Positions 1 through 8,350 of a stretch of 23,704 nt of DNA are shown one piece after another. Position numbers and translations under genes: made by a program. Source of the stretch: JBBRHH01 sp038222915 (lineage in GTDB: Bacteria; Planctomycetota; Phycisphaerae; Tepidisphaerales; Tepidisphaeraceae); the NCBI GenBank assembly GCA_038222915.1, contig JBBRHH010000018.1, positions 1 through 23,704 of the forward strand, given 5' to 3'. The first letter of the stretch is position 1. Each line of letters begins with the position of its first letter. A model generated the notes under the pieces. The model made no database searches, was not told the origin of the DNA, and was given only the letters and a program-made list of their open reading frames with translations.

Positions 1-161
1 GCAGAGTGCGCCTCCACGGCCGCCTCGGTGCAGTCCAAAACGAATCCAAGCTCGAAGACCTCATGGTCCAGCTCAAGCTGGTCCCCAAGGAACCATCCAA
101 ACCCACCACCTCCCCGACCACCGCCCCAACCGGCACCCCAACCAACACCAAAGCCCCCTGA
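1..161 (+). CDS. C-terminal end of an unidentified protein (partial)
   Basis: In the third forward frame an open reading frame enters from the left edge and stops at TGA 159-161. About 52 residues are visible: a hydrophilic stretch with QNESKLEDLMVQLKL (probably helical) and then a Pro/Thr-rich tail ending TNTKAP. I chose this frame over the other two because its codons end in C/G like the neighbouring genes, and because the other frames give only Pro/Arg/His-rich translations typical of shadows. The low-complexity tail suggests a disordered C-terminus. I do not recognise the family. The next gene starts 35 bp downstream on the same strand. Confidence 0.55.
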   Translation, partial: RVRLHGRLGAVQNESKLEDLMVQLKLVPKEPSKPTTSPTTAPTGTPTNTKAP

Positions 162-196
162 TATTCCCAGCCCCGCCTTCCGTGTAGAATCCCGCC

Positions 197-679
197 ATGA
201 AGTCCTACGAAGTGATCCGTCTGGCGGTGGATGAACAGGGTGTAAAGGCCGTCGCAGGCGCGTTAAAAGTCTCGCCCGCCCTCGTCTACAAGTGGTGCGA
301 ACCCCCGGCCGAAAAAGAAGACCCCGAGCAAAGCGGCGCCAAAAACCCCCTCGACCGCGTCCGCGAAATGTACCTCCTCACCAAGGACATTCGCCTCGTC
401 CGCTGGATCTGCAACGAGGCCGACGGCTTCTTCGTCTCCAACCCCGTCCCCGAACTCCGCAAGAGCCTCGAAGAAACCATCTTCGGCGAAACCCGCAGCA
501 TGGTCCGCGACTTCAGCGAGCTCCTCGACGCCGTCACCGAATCCTTCGACGACGACGCCGCCATCGACACCGACGAGGCCGACGTCATCCGTCAAAAATG
601 GGAAGACTTAAAGGCCTGCGTAGAACGCTTCGTCATCAGTTGTGAGCGCGGCCAATACGTCCTGAAAAAAAAGAAATGA
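197..679 (+). CDS. Small helix-turn-helix protein, phage CII-like
   Basis: This 160-residue soluble protein probably binds DNA. Residues 1-35 look like a helix-turn-helix: YEVIRLAVDEQGVKAVAGAL, then VSPALVYKWCE as the recognition-helix region. They are followed by a Glu/Pro linker and a helical part (YLLTKDIRLVRWICNEADGFFV). That order resembles the CII/CP76 group of phage-type regulators, but I judge this by eye and the match is loose. The ATG at 197 has only a weak ribosome site. The TGA ends 3 bp before the ATG of the nicotinate phosphoribosyltransferase gene, so the two are probably co-transcribed. The Lys-rich end (KKKK) is encoded by an A-rich run that may also act as the ribosome-binding region of the next gene. 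A role in regulating NAD salvage would be a guess from position only. Confidence 0.75.
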   Translation: MKSYEVIRLAVDEQGVKAVAGALKVSPALVYKWCEPPAEKEDPEQSGAKNPLDRVREMYLLTKDIRLVRWICNEADGFFVSNPVPELRKSLEETIFGETRSMVRDFSELLDAVTESFDDDAAIDTDEADVIRQKWEDLKACVERFVISCERGQYVLKKKK

Positions 680-682
680 TGC

Positions 683-2167
683 ATGGCCTTCACCAAGCTC
701 TACGATCACTCGCTGGCGCTGCTGACTGATCTGTATCAGCTCACCATGGCCTACGGCTACTGGAAGCTGGGCAACGCCAACACCGAATCCGTCTTCCACC
801 TCTCGTTCCGAAAAACCCCCTTCAACGGCGGCTACGCCATCGCCTGCGGCCTCGCCTACGCCACCGACTTCCTCGAACGCCTCCACTTCGAACCCACCGA
901 TCTCGCCTACCTCGCCACTCTCAAAGGCAACGACAACAATCCCCTCTTCGAACCCGCGTTCCTCGACTACCTCGCCAACATGCGCTTCACCTGCGACGTC
1001 GACGCCATCCCCGAAGGAACCGTCGTCTTCCCGCACGAACCGCTGGTGCGTGTAAGAGGCCCGATTCTCCAGGCCCAGATCGTCGAGACGCCGCTGCTCA
1101 ACATGATCAACTTCCAGACCCTCATCGCGACCAAAGCCGCCCGCATCTGCTCCGCCACGCAGGGCGAACCCGTCCTGGAATTCGGCCTACGCCGCGCCCA
1201 GGGAATCGACGGCGCAATCGCCGCCAGCCGCGCCGCCTGTGTTGGAGGCTGCGCAGGCACCTCAAACCTCCTCGCCGGCAAACTCTTCGACATCCCAGTC
1301 AGCGGCACACACGCGCACAGTTGGGTCATGTCCTTCGACAACGAGCTCGATTCCTTCGACGCCTACGCCAAATCGCTCCCCAACAACTGCGTCTTCCTCG
1401 TCGACACCTACGACACCTTGCAGGGCGTGCATCACGCCGTCGTAGTAGGCAAAAGCCTGCGCGAGCAAGGCCACGAATTGATCGGCATCCGCCTCGACTC
1501 CGGCGATCTCGCCTACCTCAGCATCGAAGCCCGCAAAATCCTCGACGCCGGCGGCTTCCCCAACGCCAAAATCATCGCGTCCAACGACATGGACGAGCAC
1601 ATCATCACCAGCCTGAAAGCGCAGGGCGCAAAGATCGCCGTCTGGGGCGTCGGCACCCGCCTTGCCACCGGCTACGACCAACCCGCCCTCGGCGGCGTCT
1701 ACAAGCTTTCGGCATTACGCCACCCCGGCAAAGACTGGGAATACAAAGTCAAACTCTCAGAGCAAACCGCCAAAACCTCGATCCCCGGAATGCTGAACGC
1801 CCGCCGCTTCCTCAAGGACCGAGAGGCCATCGCAGACGCAATCTACGACGAGATCAGCGGCCCACCCGCCAATTTCACAATAGTAGACCCCAACGACATG
1901 ACCCGCCGAAAGCCAATCCCATCCGGCACCCCATACGAAGATCTCCTCACCCCGATCTTCCGCGAAGGCCGGCGCGTCTACGACCCGCCACCCGTCCACG
2001 AAGCGCGAAGACGAACGCACCAACAGCTCTCAAGCTTCCACGCCGGCATAAAGCGCTTCGCCAACCCGCATCAATATCCGGTCGGCTTGGAAAAGGGATT
2101 GTTCGATCTTCGCACAGAGTTGATTTTGAAAGCGCGCGGATTCACGGCTGGCGAAGCCCAGCCGTAA
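683..2167 (+). CDS. pncB: Nicotinate phosphoribosyltransferase
   Basis: The enzyme joins nicotinate and PRPP to make nicotinate mononucleotide, using ATP, in the cytoplasmic Preiss-Handler route of NAD salvage. The 494-residue length is normal for the family. The N-terminus carries the signature LLTDLYQLTMAYGYW (residues 13-27). The central region has SGTHAHSWVMSF, the segment with the conserved active-site histidine, followed by FLVDTYDTLQG and the phosphate-binding strand IRLDSGDLAYLS. ASNDMDEHII and WGVGTRLATG follow in the second half of the barrel. The start ATG lies 3 bp after the stop of the helix-turn-helix gene, suggesting one transcript. The last 26 bp overlap the end of the convergent DUF4058 gene. 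I am confident of the family. Confidence 0.95.
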   Translation: MAFTKLYDHSLALLTDLYQLTMAYGYWKLGNANTESVFHLSFRKTPFNGGYAIACGLAYATDFLERLHFEPTDLAYLATLKGNDNNPLFEPAFLDYLANMRFTCDVDAIPEGTVVFPHEPLVRVRGPILQAQIVETPLLNMINFQTLIATKAARICSATQGEPVLEFGLRRAQGIDGAIAASRAACVGGCAGTSNLLAGKLFDIPVSGTHAHSWVMSFDNELDSFDAYAKSLPNNCVFLVDTYDTLQGVHHAVVVGKSLREQGHELIGIRLDSGDLAYLSIEARKILDAGGFPNAKIIASNDMDEHIITSLKAQGAKIAVWGVGTRLATGYDQPALGGVYKLSALRHPGKDWEYKVKLSEQTAKTSIPGMLNARRFLKDREAIADAIYDEISGPPANFTIVDPNDMTRRKPIPSGTPYEDLLTPIFREGRRVYDPPPVHEARRRTHQQLSSFHAGIKRFANPHQYPVGLEKGLFDLRTELILKARGFTAGEAQP

Positions 2168-2927
2168 TAAGCAATTCATTGGCCCAAACGGTGTCCGTCT
2201 CTTCCAAGGTGGGCTCGCACGGCTTCTGGTAGTCGATCCGGCGACCATATCGTCCATTGAGGTACGCGCGATCGAGAAGCGATTGCAAATCAAGCTGCAA
2301 CCGGGCATCGGTCGATCGCAACGGAATATCGATACTGGGCAAACGCTGCTGCAACGCAATGGGATGCAGATAGGCCGCGCCCAAATCGCTTGGCATACGC
2401 ATGATCGCTCGATAAACCGTTGCGATTTTCCGTGGGCATACATGAGGGCGTAGCAACGCCCGCCAGTCACCATCACGAACCAGATCGATCTCTACAAAAT
2501 TCACGCCGCTTGCCAAAAGCTCGCGCCGCTTGGATTGAAAAGCAATCAGACCGTCTCCGATCTTGTTCGAGCTGCTGACAAACTCGATGACGCTCACAAG
2601 ACGTTCCGTCCCGACCTCAACAATCCGAATAAACCGTTGGATAATCGGTTCGATCTGAACAACAAGCCTATAAGGCGCGGCGACCGCCAGCGAGCCGCGA
2701 TCATCCGATTCAAGCGCGCTCTGAGGCTCGAACACACGCACATCGGGACCGAAACGATGAACGTCATTGTGCTCGGATTCGATCGCGATGCGTTCTTCCG
2801 CACTGGCGACGAGGTCCGGCGGTAGCAGTTGATTGAGGACATCGCGCGATCCGCTGACCAGCGATGTATGCACATCAAGCCAGTGTGCCTCGAGATACGG
2901 ATCCATGCCTGGAAAGGGACTGTTCAT
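2142..2927 (-). CDS. DUF4058 family protein
   Basis: The 261-residue protein begins NSPFPGMDPYLEAHWLDVH, the conserved opening of DUF4058, and continues with the expected strands (YRLVVQIEPI, RLVSVIEFVS, NFVEIDLVRDG). The family is common in cyanobacteria, chloroflexi and planctomycetes and has no established function. The FVEIDLVRDGDWRAL region, rich in acidic residues next to a beta strand, is reminiscent of nuclease-like folds, but that is only a visual impression. It lies 14 bp downstream of the Uma2 gene on the same strand, so the two probably form one transcript. Its C-terminal 26 bp overlap the end of pncB on the other strand. The ribosome site (GAGAAAG) is modest, which fits translation after an upstream partner. 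Confidence 0.88.
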   Translation of the reverse strand: MNSPFPGMDPYLEAHWLDVHTSLVSGSRDVLNQLLPPDLVASAEERIAIESEHNDVHRFGPDVRVFEPQSALESDDRGSLAVAAPYRLVVQIEPIIQRFIRIVEVGTERLVSVIEFVSSSNKIGDGLIAFQSKRRELLASGVNFVEIDLVRDGDWRALLRPHVCPRKIATVYRAIMRMPSDLGAAYLHPIALQQRLPSIDIPLRSTDARLQLDLQSLLDRAYLNGRYGRRIDYQKPCEPTLEETDTVWANELLITAGLRQP

Positions 2928-2941
2928 GACTTTCTCATCGA

Positions 2942-3601
2942 TCAGACGCTCGGAAAAATCTCAGCCACCCGCACTTCAAATCCCGGCAGAACGTCTCCAC
3001 CCGTCAAGAGATCTTTCTCACCCAGCCGGCTCGGCGTTCCAGCAGACGTATATACATCGACGCACCGCGAAACCGGATCGACATACCACACCAGCCGCGT
3101 CCCCGCCTCGAAGTATTCCGCGAGCTTGATCGCCATCTCATTGCGCGTATTGCTCTCGGACAACACTTCGACCGCAAGATCGGGAACCAGTTCGGGAATC
3201 GCTTTGGCCGGCATCCCGCCGTTGGGCAGCCGCGCTGCTGACACGAATGCCACGTCCGGAATCCGAACAAGCCGCCGCAGTATTCGCATCATGCCGTCCG
3301 GACCGCTCGCCAGCCCCAGCTTCCGGGGCAAAACATAGTTCAGCAACAAATGCCCGATCAGCATCGCGATGGCCGACTCTTCATTTCCCGTCGTCTTCTC
3401 CACCAATGTCCCCTCAACCAGTTCACAAAGGCGATCCTCATCATCATCAAGGCGGAGAACGTCCTCTTCCGTCGCCGTGCCCGGCCACGGATCAAACACG
3501 ATCCGTTCGAGCGGAACATGGCCAAGTGCGTCCATCCATTCCGCGGCATTCTTGTAATGCGCTGTGTCGTGCGGTGAAGGAAATGGCGGAGCTTGACTCA
3601 T
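2942..3601 (-). CDS. Uma2-family putative endonuclease (DUF820)
   Basis: Uma2 proteins have a PD-(D/E)XK restriction-endonuclease fold; their substrate is generally unknown. The expected pieces are present: LCELVEGTLVEK, LASGPDGMMRI, VRIPDVAFVS, PDLAVEVLSESNT and the helix KLAEYFEAGTRLVWYVDP. The Asp of RIPDV, the Glu of AVEV and the Lys of the following helix are the usual candidate active-site residues. A longer frame starts at 3625, but I prefer the ATG at 3601 (219 residues, starting MSQAPPF) because GGAGAGGA lies just upstream of it. It sits 37 bp beyond the rho terminator and 14 bp before the DUF4058 gene. Uma2 genes often occur in many copies in planctomycete and cyanobacterial genomes. 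Confidence 0.88.
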   Translation of the reverse strand: MSQAPPFPSPHDTAHYKNAAEWMDALGHVPLERIVFDPWPGTATEEDVLRLDDDEDRLCELVEGTLVEKTTGNEESAIAMLIGHLLLNYVLPRKLGLASGPDGMMRILRRLVRIPDVAFVSAARLPNGGMPAKAIPELVPDLAVEVLSESNTRNEMAIKLAEYFEAGTRLVWYVDPVSRCVDVYTSAGTPSRLGEKDLLTGGDVLPGFEVRVAEIFPSV

Positions 3602-3637
3602 AATCGATCCTCTCCCGACACCCAATCATACACCATC

Positions 3638-3669
3638 AAAAAAGCCCCGGTGCAAATATACCGGGGCTT
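3638..3669 (-). terminator. Intrinsic terminator after rho
   Basis: Read on the minus strand there is a 10-bp stem AAGCCCCGGT / ACCGGGGCTT with an 8-base loop, followed by a run of T (TTTTTT). It lies 30 bp after the rho stop codon and 37 bp before the Uma2 start, so it separates the two transcription units. Only the minus-strand side carries the T run. Confidence 0.9.
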
Positions 3670-3698
3670 CAAGAACAGTCTCAATATAAAAACACGGA

Positions 3699-5267
3699 TC
3701 AGTCCAGATTCATACTCATCAGGAACTGTGCATTGCTCAGCGCCTTCTCCAGCCGGCCCTTGAGCAACTCGACGGCCTCGACCGCGTTCATGTCCGACAG
3801 GACGCGACGCAGGCGATAAACCAGTTCCAGCTCTTTCGGATCCAGCAACAGTTCCTCGCGGCGGGTGCCGGAAGCGTTGATGTCGATGGCCGGCCAGACA
3901 CGCTTGTCGACCAGGCGGCGGTCGAGGTGCAGTTCGGCGTTGCCCGTGCCCTTGAACTCTTCGAAGATGACTTCGTCCATCTTGCTGCCGGTGTCGATCA
4001 AGGCCGTCGCCAGGATCGTCAGGCTGCCGCCCTCTTCGATGTTTCGGGCAGCGCCGAAGAACCGCTTGGGCTTTTGCAGTGCGTTCGCGTCCACACCGCC
4101 AGTCAGGATCTTGCCTGAGTGCGGCACTTCGGTGTTGTAGGCTCGTGCAAGACGCGTGATCGAGTCGAGTAGAATCACCACGTCCTTGCCAAATTCCACA
4201 TACCGCTTGGCCTTTTCAATGACCATCTCGGCAACCTGCACGTGACGGCTCGCCGGCTCATCGAACGTCGAGCTCACAACCTCGCCGGCCGTGTTCCGCT
4301 CCATGTCCGTCACTTCTTCCGGCCGCTCGTCAATCAGCAAAATGATCAACACAACTTCCGGATGATTCTTGCTGATCGAGTTGGCGATCTTCTGCAAGAG
4401 CACCGTCTTACCAGTGCGCGGCGGAGCCACGATCAACATGCGCTGGCCTTTGCCAATCGGCGTGACCAGATCGCAAATCCGCATGTTGAATTCCTTCGGA
4501 TCCGTCTCCAGCAGCAGCCGCCGGTTCGGATGCAGCGGCGTCAGGTCTTCAAAGTTGCTGACTTCCGTGATCTTCTCCGGATCTTCGCCGTTGATCGCTT
4601 CCACGCGAAGTAGCGCAAAATAACGTTCCGATTCCTTCGGCGGGCGAATCTGGCCCTGCACGACATGCCCATTGCGCAACCCAAACCGTCGGATCTGCGA
4701 CGGACTGATGTAGATGTCATCCGGGCATGGAAGATAGTTGTATTCCGGGCTGCGGAGGAAGCCGAAACCGTCGGGAAGAATTTCCAGCACGCCTTCGCCG
4801 TACATCAGCCCGTTCTGCCGAATGCGGGCCCGAAGGATCTGGAAAATCAGGTCCTGTTTCTTCAGGCCAACGAAGTCCTGAATGTTTTCAGCCTTGGCGA
4901 TCTCGTGCAATTTATGCACTTCCATCTGCTGCAGGTCCTTGATGTACAGCTTTCCGCCCTTGACCTGCTCATACTTGGCATTGGTCTCTTCGTCGAAAGC
5001 GGCCACGTCCTCGCTGGGAGTGGGGGTCTCATCGCGCGGCTCGTGACGCGGCGCTTCATTGCGAACGGGCGGTTCAATGCGGACAGGCGGCTCATTGCGG
5101 ACAGGCTGCGGCGCGGGCGGGGCCTCGACCGCGACGGCCACCGGTTGTGCCGCCGCTTCTTGTTCCTCTACTGCGACCTCCACGGGTGCTTCCTGCTGCT
5201 GCTCGACAGGCTCTCGGTTTTCTCGCTCACGGGGTGCCGGACGGCGCTTTTGTGTGGTTTTGGCCAT
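3699..5267 (-). CDS. rho: Transcription termination factor Rho
   Basis: Rho is the hexameric RNA helicase that terminates transcription. From the ATG at 5267 it has 522 residues. Residues 1-100 are a Pro/Glu/Gln/Arg-rich, probably disordered extension with repeated PVRNEPPVRIEPPVRNE units. The Rho N-terminal helical domain is at about 107-150 and the cold-shock RNA-binding domain at about 153-235 (GVLEILPDGFGFLRS). The ATPase core follows: Walker A APPRTGKT (281-288), Walker B VVILLDS (363-369), Q-loop LTGGVDANALQKPKRFFGAAR (from 388) and R-loop GTGNAELHLDR (440-450). An in-frame TTG at 5276 is an alternative start, but the AGGAG is only 2 bases from it and 11 from the ATG. All catalytic motifs are intact. 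The gene is followed by a strong intrinsic terminator. Confidence 0.97.
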   Translation of the reverse strand: MAKTTQKRRPAPRERENREPVEQQQEAPVEVAVEEQEAAAQPVAVAVEAPPAPQPVRNEPPVRIEPPVRNEAPRHEPRDETPTPSEDVAAFDEETNAKYEQVKGGKLYIKDLQQMEVHKLHEIAKAENIQDFVGLKKQDLIFQILRARIRQNGLMYGEGVLEILPDGFGFLRSPEYNYLPCPDDIYISPSQIRRFGLRNGHVVQGQIRPPKESERYFALLRVEAINGEDPEKITEVSNFEDLTPLHPNRRLLLETDPKEFNMRICDLVTPIGKGQRMLIVAPPRTGKTVLLQKIANSISKNHPEVVLIILLIDERPEEVTDMERNTAGEVVSSTFDEPASRHVQVAEMVIEKAKRYVEFGKDVVILLDSITRLARAYNTEVPHSGKILTGGVDANALQKPKRFFGAARNIEEGGSLTILATALIDTGSKMDEVIFEEFKGTGNAELHLDRRLVDKRVWPAIDINASGTRREELLLDPKELELVYRLRRVLSDMNAVEAVELLKGRLEKALSNAQFLMSMNLD

Positions 5268-5612
5268 GTGGCTCAATACTCCTGAAAGGGGGTGATAGGG
5301 TTATGGGAAGGGTTGGCTTGTGCGCCATGCCTGGGCAGGCTGAACGAAAGCCGCCGACAAGGTCACGCTGTCAATCCGTTTAAATCATCAATCGAAAAAT
5401 CGTCGCCCCTGCTCTTACGCTCTGACAAAATCGTCGAATGTCATTGACGTGACCCAAAAGGACACTCTTCGTCCCGTTCAGATCATTTACAGGCAGGAAC
5501 AAAAACCGGCTGGAAGTAACAGAAATAATACTGTTCAAACCCGCCGTGGGTTCAATTAACTGCATCTAGCTATTGGAGAAACCTCAGCATTCATCAAGGG
5601 GAATAGATCGTT
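5268..5612. other. Gap upstream of rho, relatively AT-rich
   Basis: This 345-bp gap between coaE and rho (both minus strand) has no convincing gene; a 61-codon frame at 5380-5565 has no family features. It is more AT-rich than the genes around it. On the minus strand a consensus-like TTGACA lies at 5374-5369, but no good -10 hexamer is at the right distance, so the rho promoter is only suspected here. A small hairpin, AACCC GCCGT GGGTT, sits at 5538-5552 and could contribute to ending the coaE transcript. The leader before the rho ATG is pyrimidine-rich when read towards the gene. Confidence 0.4.
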
Positions 5613-6263
5613 TTAATGGCTCGCCGAAGGCCCCTCTGGGCTGCTGATTCTCTTCACATCGGCCAGTATACGGGAAAGTACCTCTCGGACTTGAATGCGA
5701 ACCTTGTCCGCACCAGCGGTGTTTCGAATGTTATATTCGGACATTTCCCGCTTCTTGTCTAGAGGCATTTGCAAATTTTCTCGTCGGGTCAGTTCGGCGT
5801 CCTCCCACCTGCGCTGCCTTCGCAGCCGGTCAAGCCTGATTTCCCGAGGAGTATCCACAAATACCAGTGCATCACAATCCCGATCCAAGCCGGTCTCAAA
5901 TAATAGGGGCGTATCCCAGACGTAGGCAAGAACCTTCGGATTATCAGCTTCCTTCGTCATCTCCGCGTCACGCATCTGCATGACAAGCGGGTGCAGCAGC
6001 CCCTCCAGCCGCTTCTTTTCCGCCACATCCGAAAATATCCGGGCAGCGATCGCCCCGCGCCTGATCTCCCCATCCGCCTGGAAAACATCATCCCCCCACC
6101 ACCGCCTGAGCGCCTCCTTCACATCCACGCGCCGATATGCCTCTGAAATCTGATTGTCAGAATTAATCGCGACACATCCAAGTTCCTCAAACAATTTGGC
6201 CACGAAGCTTTTCCCGCTTCCGATCCCCCCGGAGATTCCAATGACAGGCTTGCTGGCAAACAT
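5613..6263 (-). CDS. coaE: Dephospho-CoA kinase
   Basis: CoaE phosphorylates dephospho-CoA at the ribose 3'-OH, the last step of coenzyme A synthesis. With the ATG at 6263 the protein has 216 residues, normal for the family. The P-loop GGIGSGKS is at 12-19, followed by a helix and the substrate-site segment INSDNQISEAYR (usually D-A-D; here N-S-D, so the first Asp is changed and the last kept). The family's LLHPLV, PLLFETGLDRDCDALVFVD and RRQRRWEDAELTRREN (lid) segments are present. A GTG at 6308 would add 15 residues, but nothing in those residues matches the family. Neither start has a clear ribosome site, so the 5' end is uncertain. The gene is divergent from the HEAT-repeat gene. Confidence 0.92.
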   Translation of the reverse strand: MFASKPVIGISGGIGSGKSFVAKLFEELGCVAINSDNQISEAYRRVDVKEALRRWWGDDVFQADGEIRRGAIAARIFSDVAEKKRLEGLLHPLVMQMRDAEMTKEADNPKVLAYVWDTPLLFETGLDRDCDALVFVDTPREIRLDRLRRQRRWEDAELTRRENLQMPLDKKREMSEYNIRNTAGADKVRIQVREVLSRILADVKRISSPEGPSASH

Positions 6264-6339
6264 AAGGAGCTGCGCGATTTTGAATTCCTCTAATATATCC
6301 GCCGCCACACGCTACAAAGGATAAAGAAAAGGAACCCAC

Positions 6340-8349
6340 ATGCCACTGTTGCGCGCCCGTCTCGTCGCCAGCCTTATTATTCTATGCCTCGCTCAACTCC
6401 CGACCACCGCTCACGCAAGGGGCGAATGGTTCGAAGGCCTCGACCTGGATTCGTCCCTCGCCTCCAGCGAATTGGTCCTGATCGCCCGCGTCACCGAAGT
6501 CAGCGAGCAACGCATCGTTCACGGCGGCAAGGGCGAATCCGTATCACGCCAGTACAAATTCAAACCGCTCCGCACCCTCAAAGGCGTCTTCGCCCGCGAC
6601 TCACTCTCCCTCACCAGCGACGACCTCGGCCAATGGGGTTCCCTCGACGGACCATCCTCCATCGTCAAAGACCAGTTTCGCCTCCTGATTCTGGGCCGCT
6701 CCAATGTCGGCTATGTCGTGGAACGCATCGGCAACAACCGCGTGAACCCAGGTCCGCTCACCGACGAAAAAGATCCGATCATCCCAGCCATTCAAACCCT
6801 CCTTGCCACCCTGAACGAACACGACCGCGCCCGCAAAGTCACACTCCTCCTCAATTCACTTCCTGAGGCCAAAGGCGCCGGCGCAGTCAGCCTGCTGACG
6901 GCCCTCGATCACCGCTCCATCCTCGCAGCACAACTCCCCGGCATCATCGCGGCCATAAAGCCACATCTCATTTCAGATTCCCCGGCCGTCCGCACCGCCG
7001 CCGCCACAACCCTGCAAAAAATCTTCGAAGCCGATTACCTGCACCACGACGACCTCCGCAAAGAAGGCGTCGCCCTGCTAGTCGCATCCCTCGATCGTCC
7101 CGAAACGATCCTCAACCCGCGCCTCGCCTTCATCGACGCCATCGGCTTCGCCGGCGTCATCGATCCGAAAGCAACCGCCGCCCTCTCCCTGAAGCCCAGG
7201 CCCGCCACGCTCGCCGAATCCGCCACGCGGATCGCCGCCGCCAGCCGCCTCCAACTCCCGGATCTCCGGCCGCCCGCCGACGACTTCCTGGACGAACTCT
7301 CCTTGGACACACCGCACGACATCGAACTCCGCATCGAAACCGCCGAAACCCACGACCGCCCCGACACAGCGCCGCGCCTTCTCCGTCGACTCAAGCAAAA
7401 ACTCGCGACCGGCCTCAATGCCTACACCGAACTCGAAGCCCTCGGCGAATGCCCCCGCGACGTAGCCGCACCCGCACTTCTCGAAGCCTACAAGCTTGGC
7501 CTCGACTCGCGCGAACAACTCTTCTTCTGCCTCGCCGCAACAACACTCGCCGACCCGCGCCTCGTCCCAACCCTCTCCGATATTCTCGAGTCAGGCCAAT
7601 CCGACAGCCGCTCCTCCGTCATCAACGCACTTCTTAAAATCGACACCGATGACGCCGCCAAAGCCGCCCAGCCACATCTCGCCGGCGAAATGGACCTCGG
7701 CAGAAAACTCGAACTCGCGGCCTTCCTAGGCCGTCACAAAATTCCCGACGGTTACCCCTACGCAATCGAGCACATGTCCGAACCCAATCTCCGCGACCTC
7801 GCCATCACCGCTCTCGCCGCCATTCACGATCCAAAGACCATCAACGAAGCCCGCGCCATCTGGAAAACCAGCAACGACATCAACTGGTCCTCGGCCGCCA
7901 TCCGCGCACTCGGCGCAGTCGGCGATAAAGACTCAATCCCGCCCATCCTCGCCATCGCCCAGGATGCCAAAAGCCCGCTCGCCGGCTCCGCCCTCCTCGC
8001 CCTCGCAGACATGGCCGCCCCCGAGGCGCTCCCGCCACTTCGCGTCGCCCTCGCCTCGCGCAAACCCGAAACGGCAAACGCCGCCGCCCGGGCCGCCGCC
8101 AAACTCCTGTTACTTCCAAATACAAAAGACGATCCCGCCCGCGATCAGTTGGCCGCCCTGCTCGCCGACGCCGACGCGGAACCCTACGCACGTTCCGCCG
8201 CCCTCGAAGCGCTCATCGCCATCAACGATCCCCGCCTCCCCGCCGCCCTCCAGGCCGCCGCCCGCGACGCCACCCTCGAACGCTCCAACCTCCTCCAACG
8301 CGTCGAAACCGTCATCGCCGAAAAGAAAATCGCATTGAAGCTCCCCTGA
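6340..8349 (+). CDS. Secreted HEAT-repeat protein
   Basis: The 669-residue protein starts with a signal peptide (LLRARLVASLIILCLAQL, likely cut after AHA at 26), so it should be exported. Residues 30-150 form a beta-rich domain that begins SSLASSELVLIARVTEVSEQ, a pattern seen in secreted proteins that precede repeat regions. From about 160 to the end there are alternating helical units rich in Ala and Leu (AVRTAAATTLQKI, SVINALLKIDTDDAAKAA, DLAITALAAIHDPKTI, GSALLALADMAAPEALPPL, YARSAALEALIAINDPRLP), typical HEAT-like repeats used as protein-binding scaffolds. AAAGGAAC stands 6-12 bases before the ATG. It ends 1 bp before the stop of the convergent MBL gene. The binding partner is unknown. 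Confidence 0.85.
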   Translation: MPLLRARLVASLIILCLAQLPTTAHARGEWFEGLDLDSSLASSELVLIARVTEVSEQRIVHGGKGESVSRQYKFKPLRTLKGVFARDSLSLTSDDLGQWGSLDGPSSIVKDQFRLLILGRSNVGYVVERIGNNRVNPGPLTDEKDPIIPAIQTLLATLNEHDRARKVTLLLNSLPEAKGAGAVSLLTALDHRSILAAQLPGIIAAIKPHLISDSPAVRTAAATTLQKIFEADYLHHDDLRKEGVALLVASLDRPETILNPRLAFIDAIGFAGVIDPKATAALSLKPRPATLAESATRIAAASRLQLPDLRPPADDFLDELSLDTPHDIELRIETAETHDRPDTAPRLLRRLKQKLATGLNAYTELEALGECPRDVAAPALLEAYKLGLDSREQLFFCLAATTLADPRLVPTLSDILESGQSDSRSSVINALLKIDTDDAAKAAQPHLAGEMDLGRKLELAAFLGRHKIPDGYPYAIEHMSEPNLRDLAITALAAIHDPKTINEARAIWKTSNDINWSSAAIRALGAVGDKDSIPPILAIAQDAKSPLAGSALLALADMAAPEALPPLRVALASRKPETANAAARAAAKLLLLPNTKDDPARDQLAALLADADAEPYARSAALEALIAINDPRLPAALQAAARDATLERSNLLQRVETVIAEKKIALKLP

Positions 8350-8350
8350 C

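Noticed and set aside
5380..5565. 61-codon minus-strand frame between rho and coaE
   Set aside because: No ribosome site, no recognisable pattern, and AT-rich intergenic composition.
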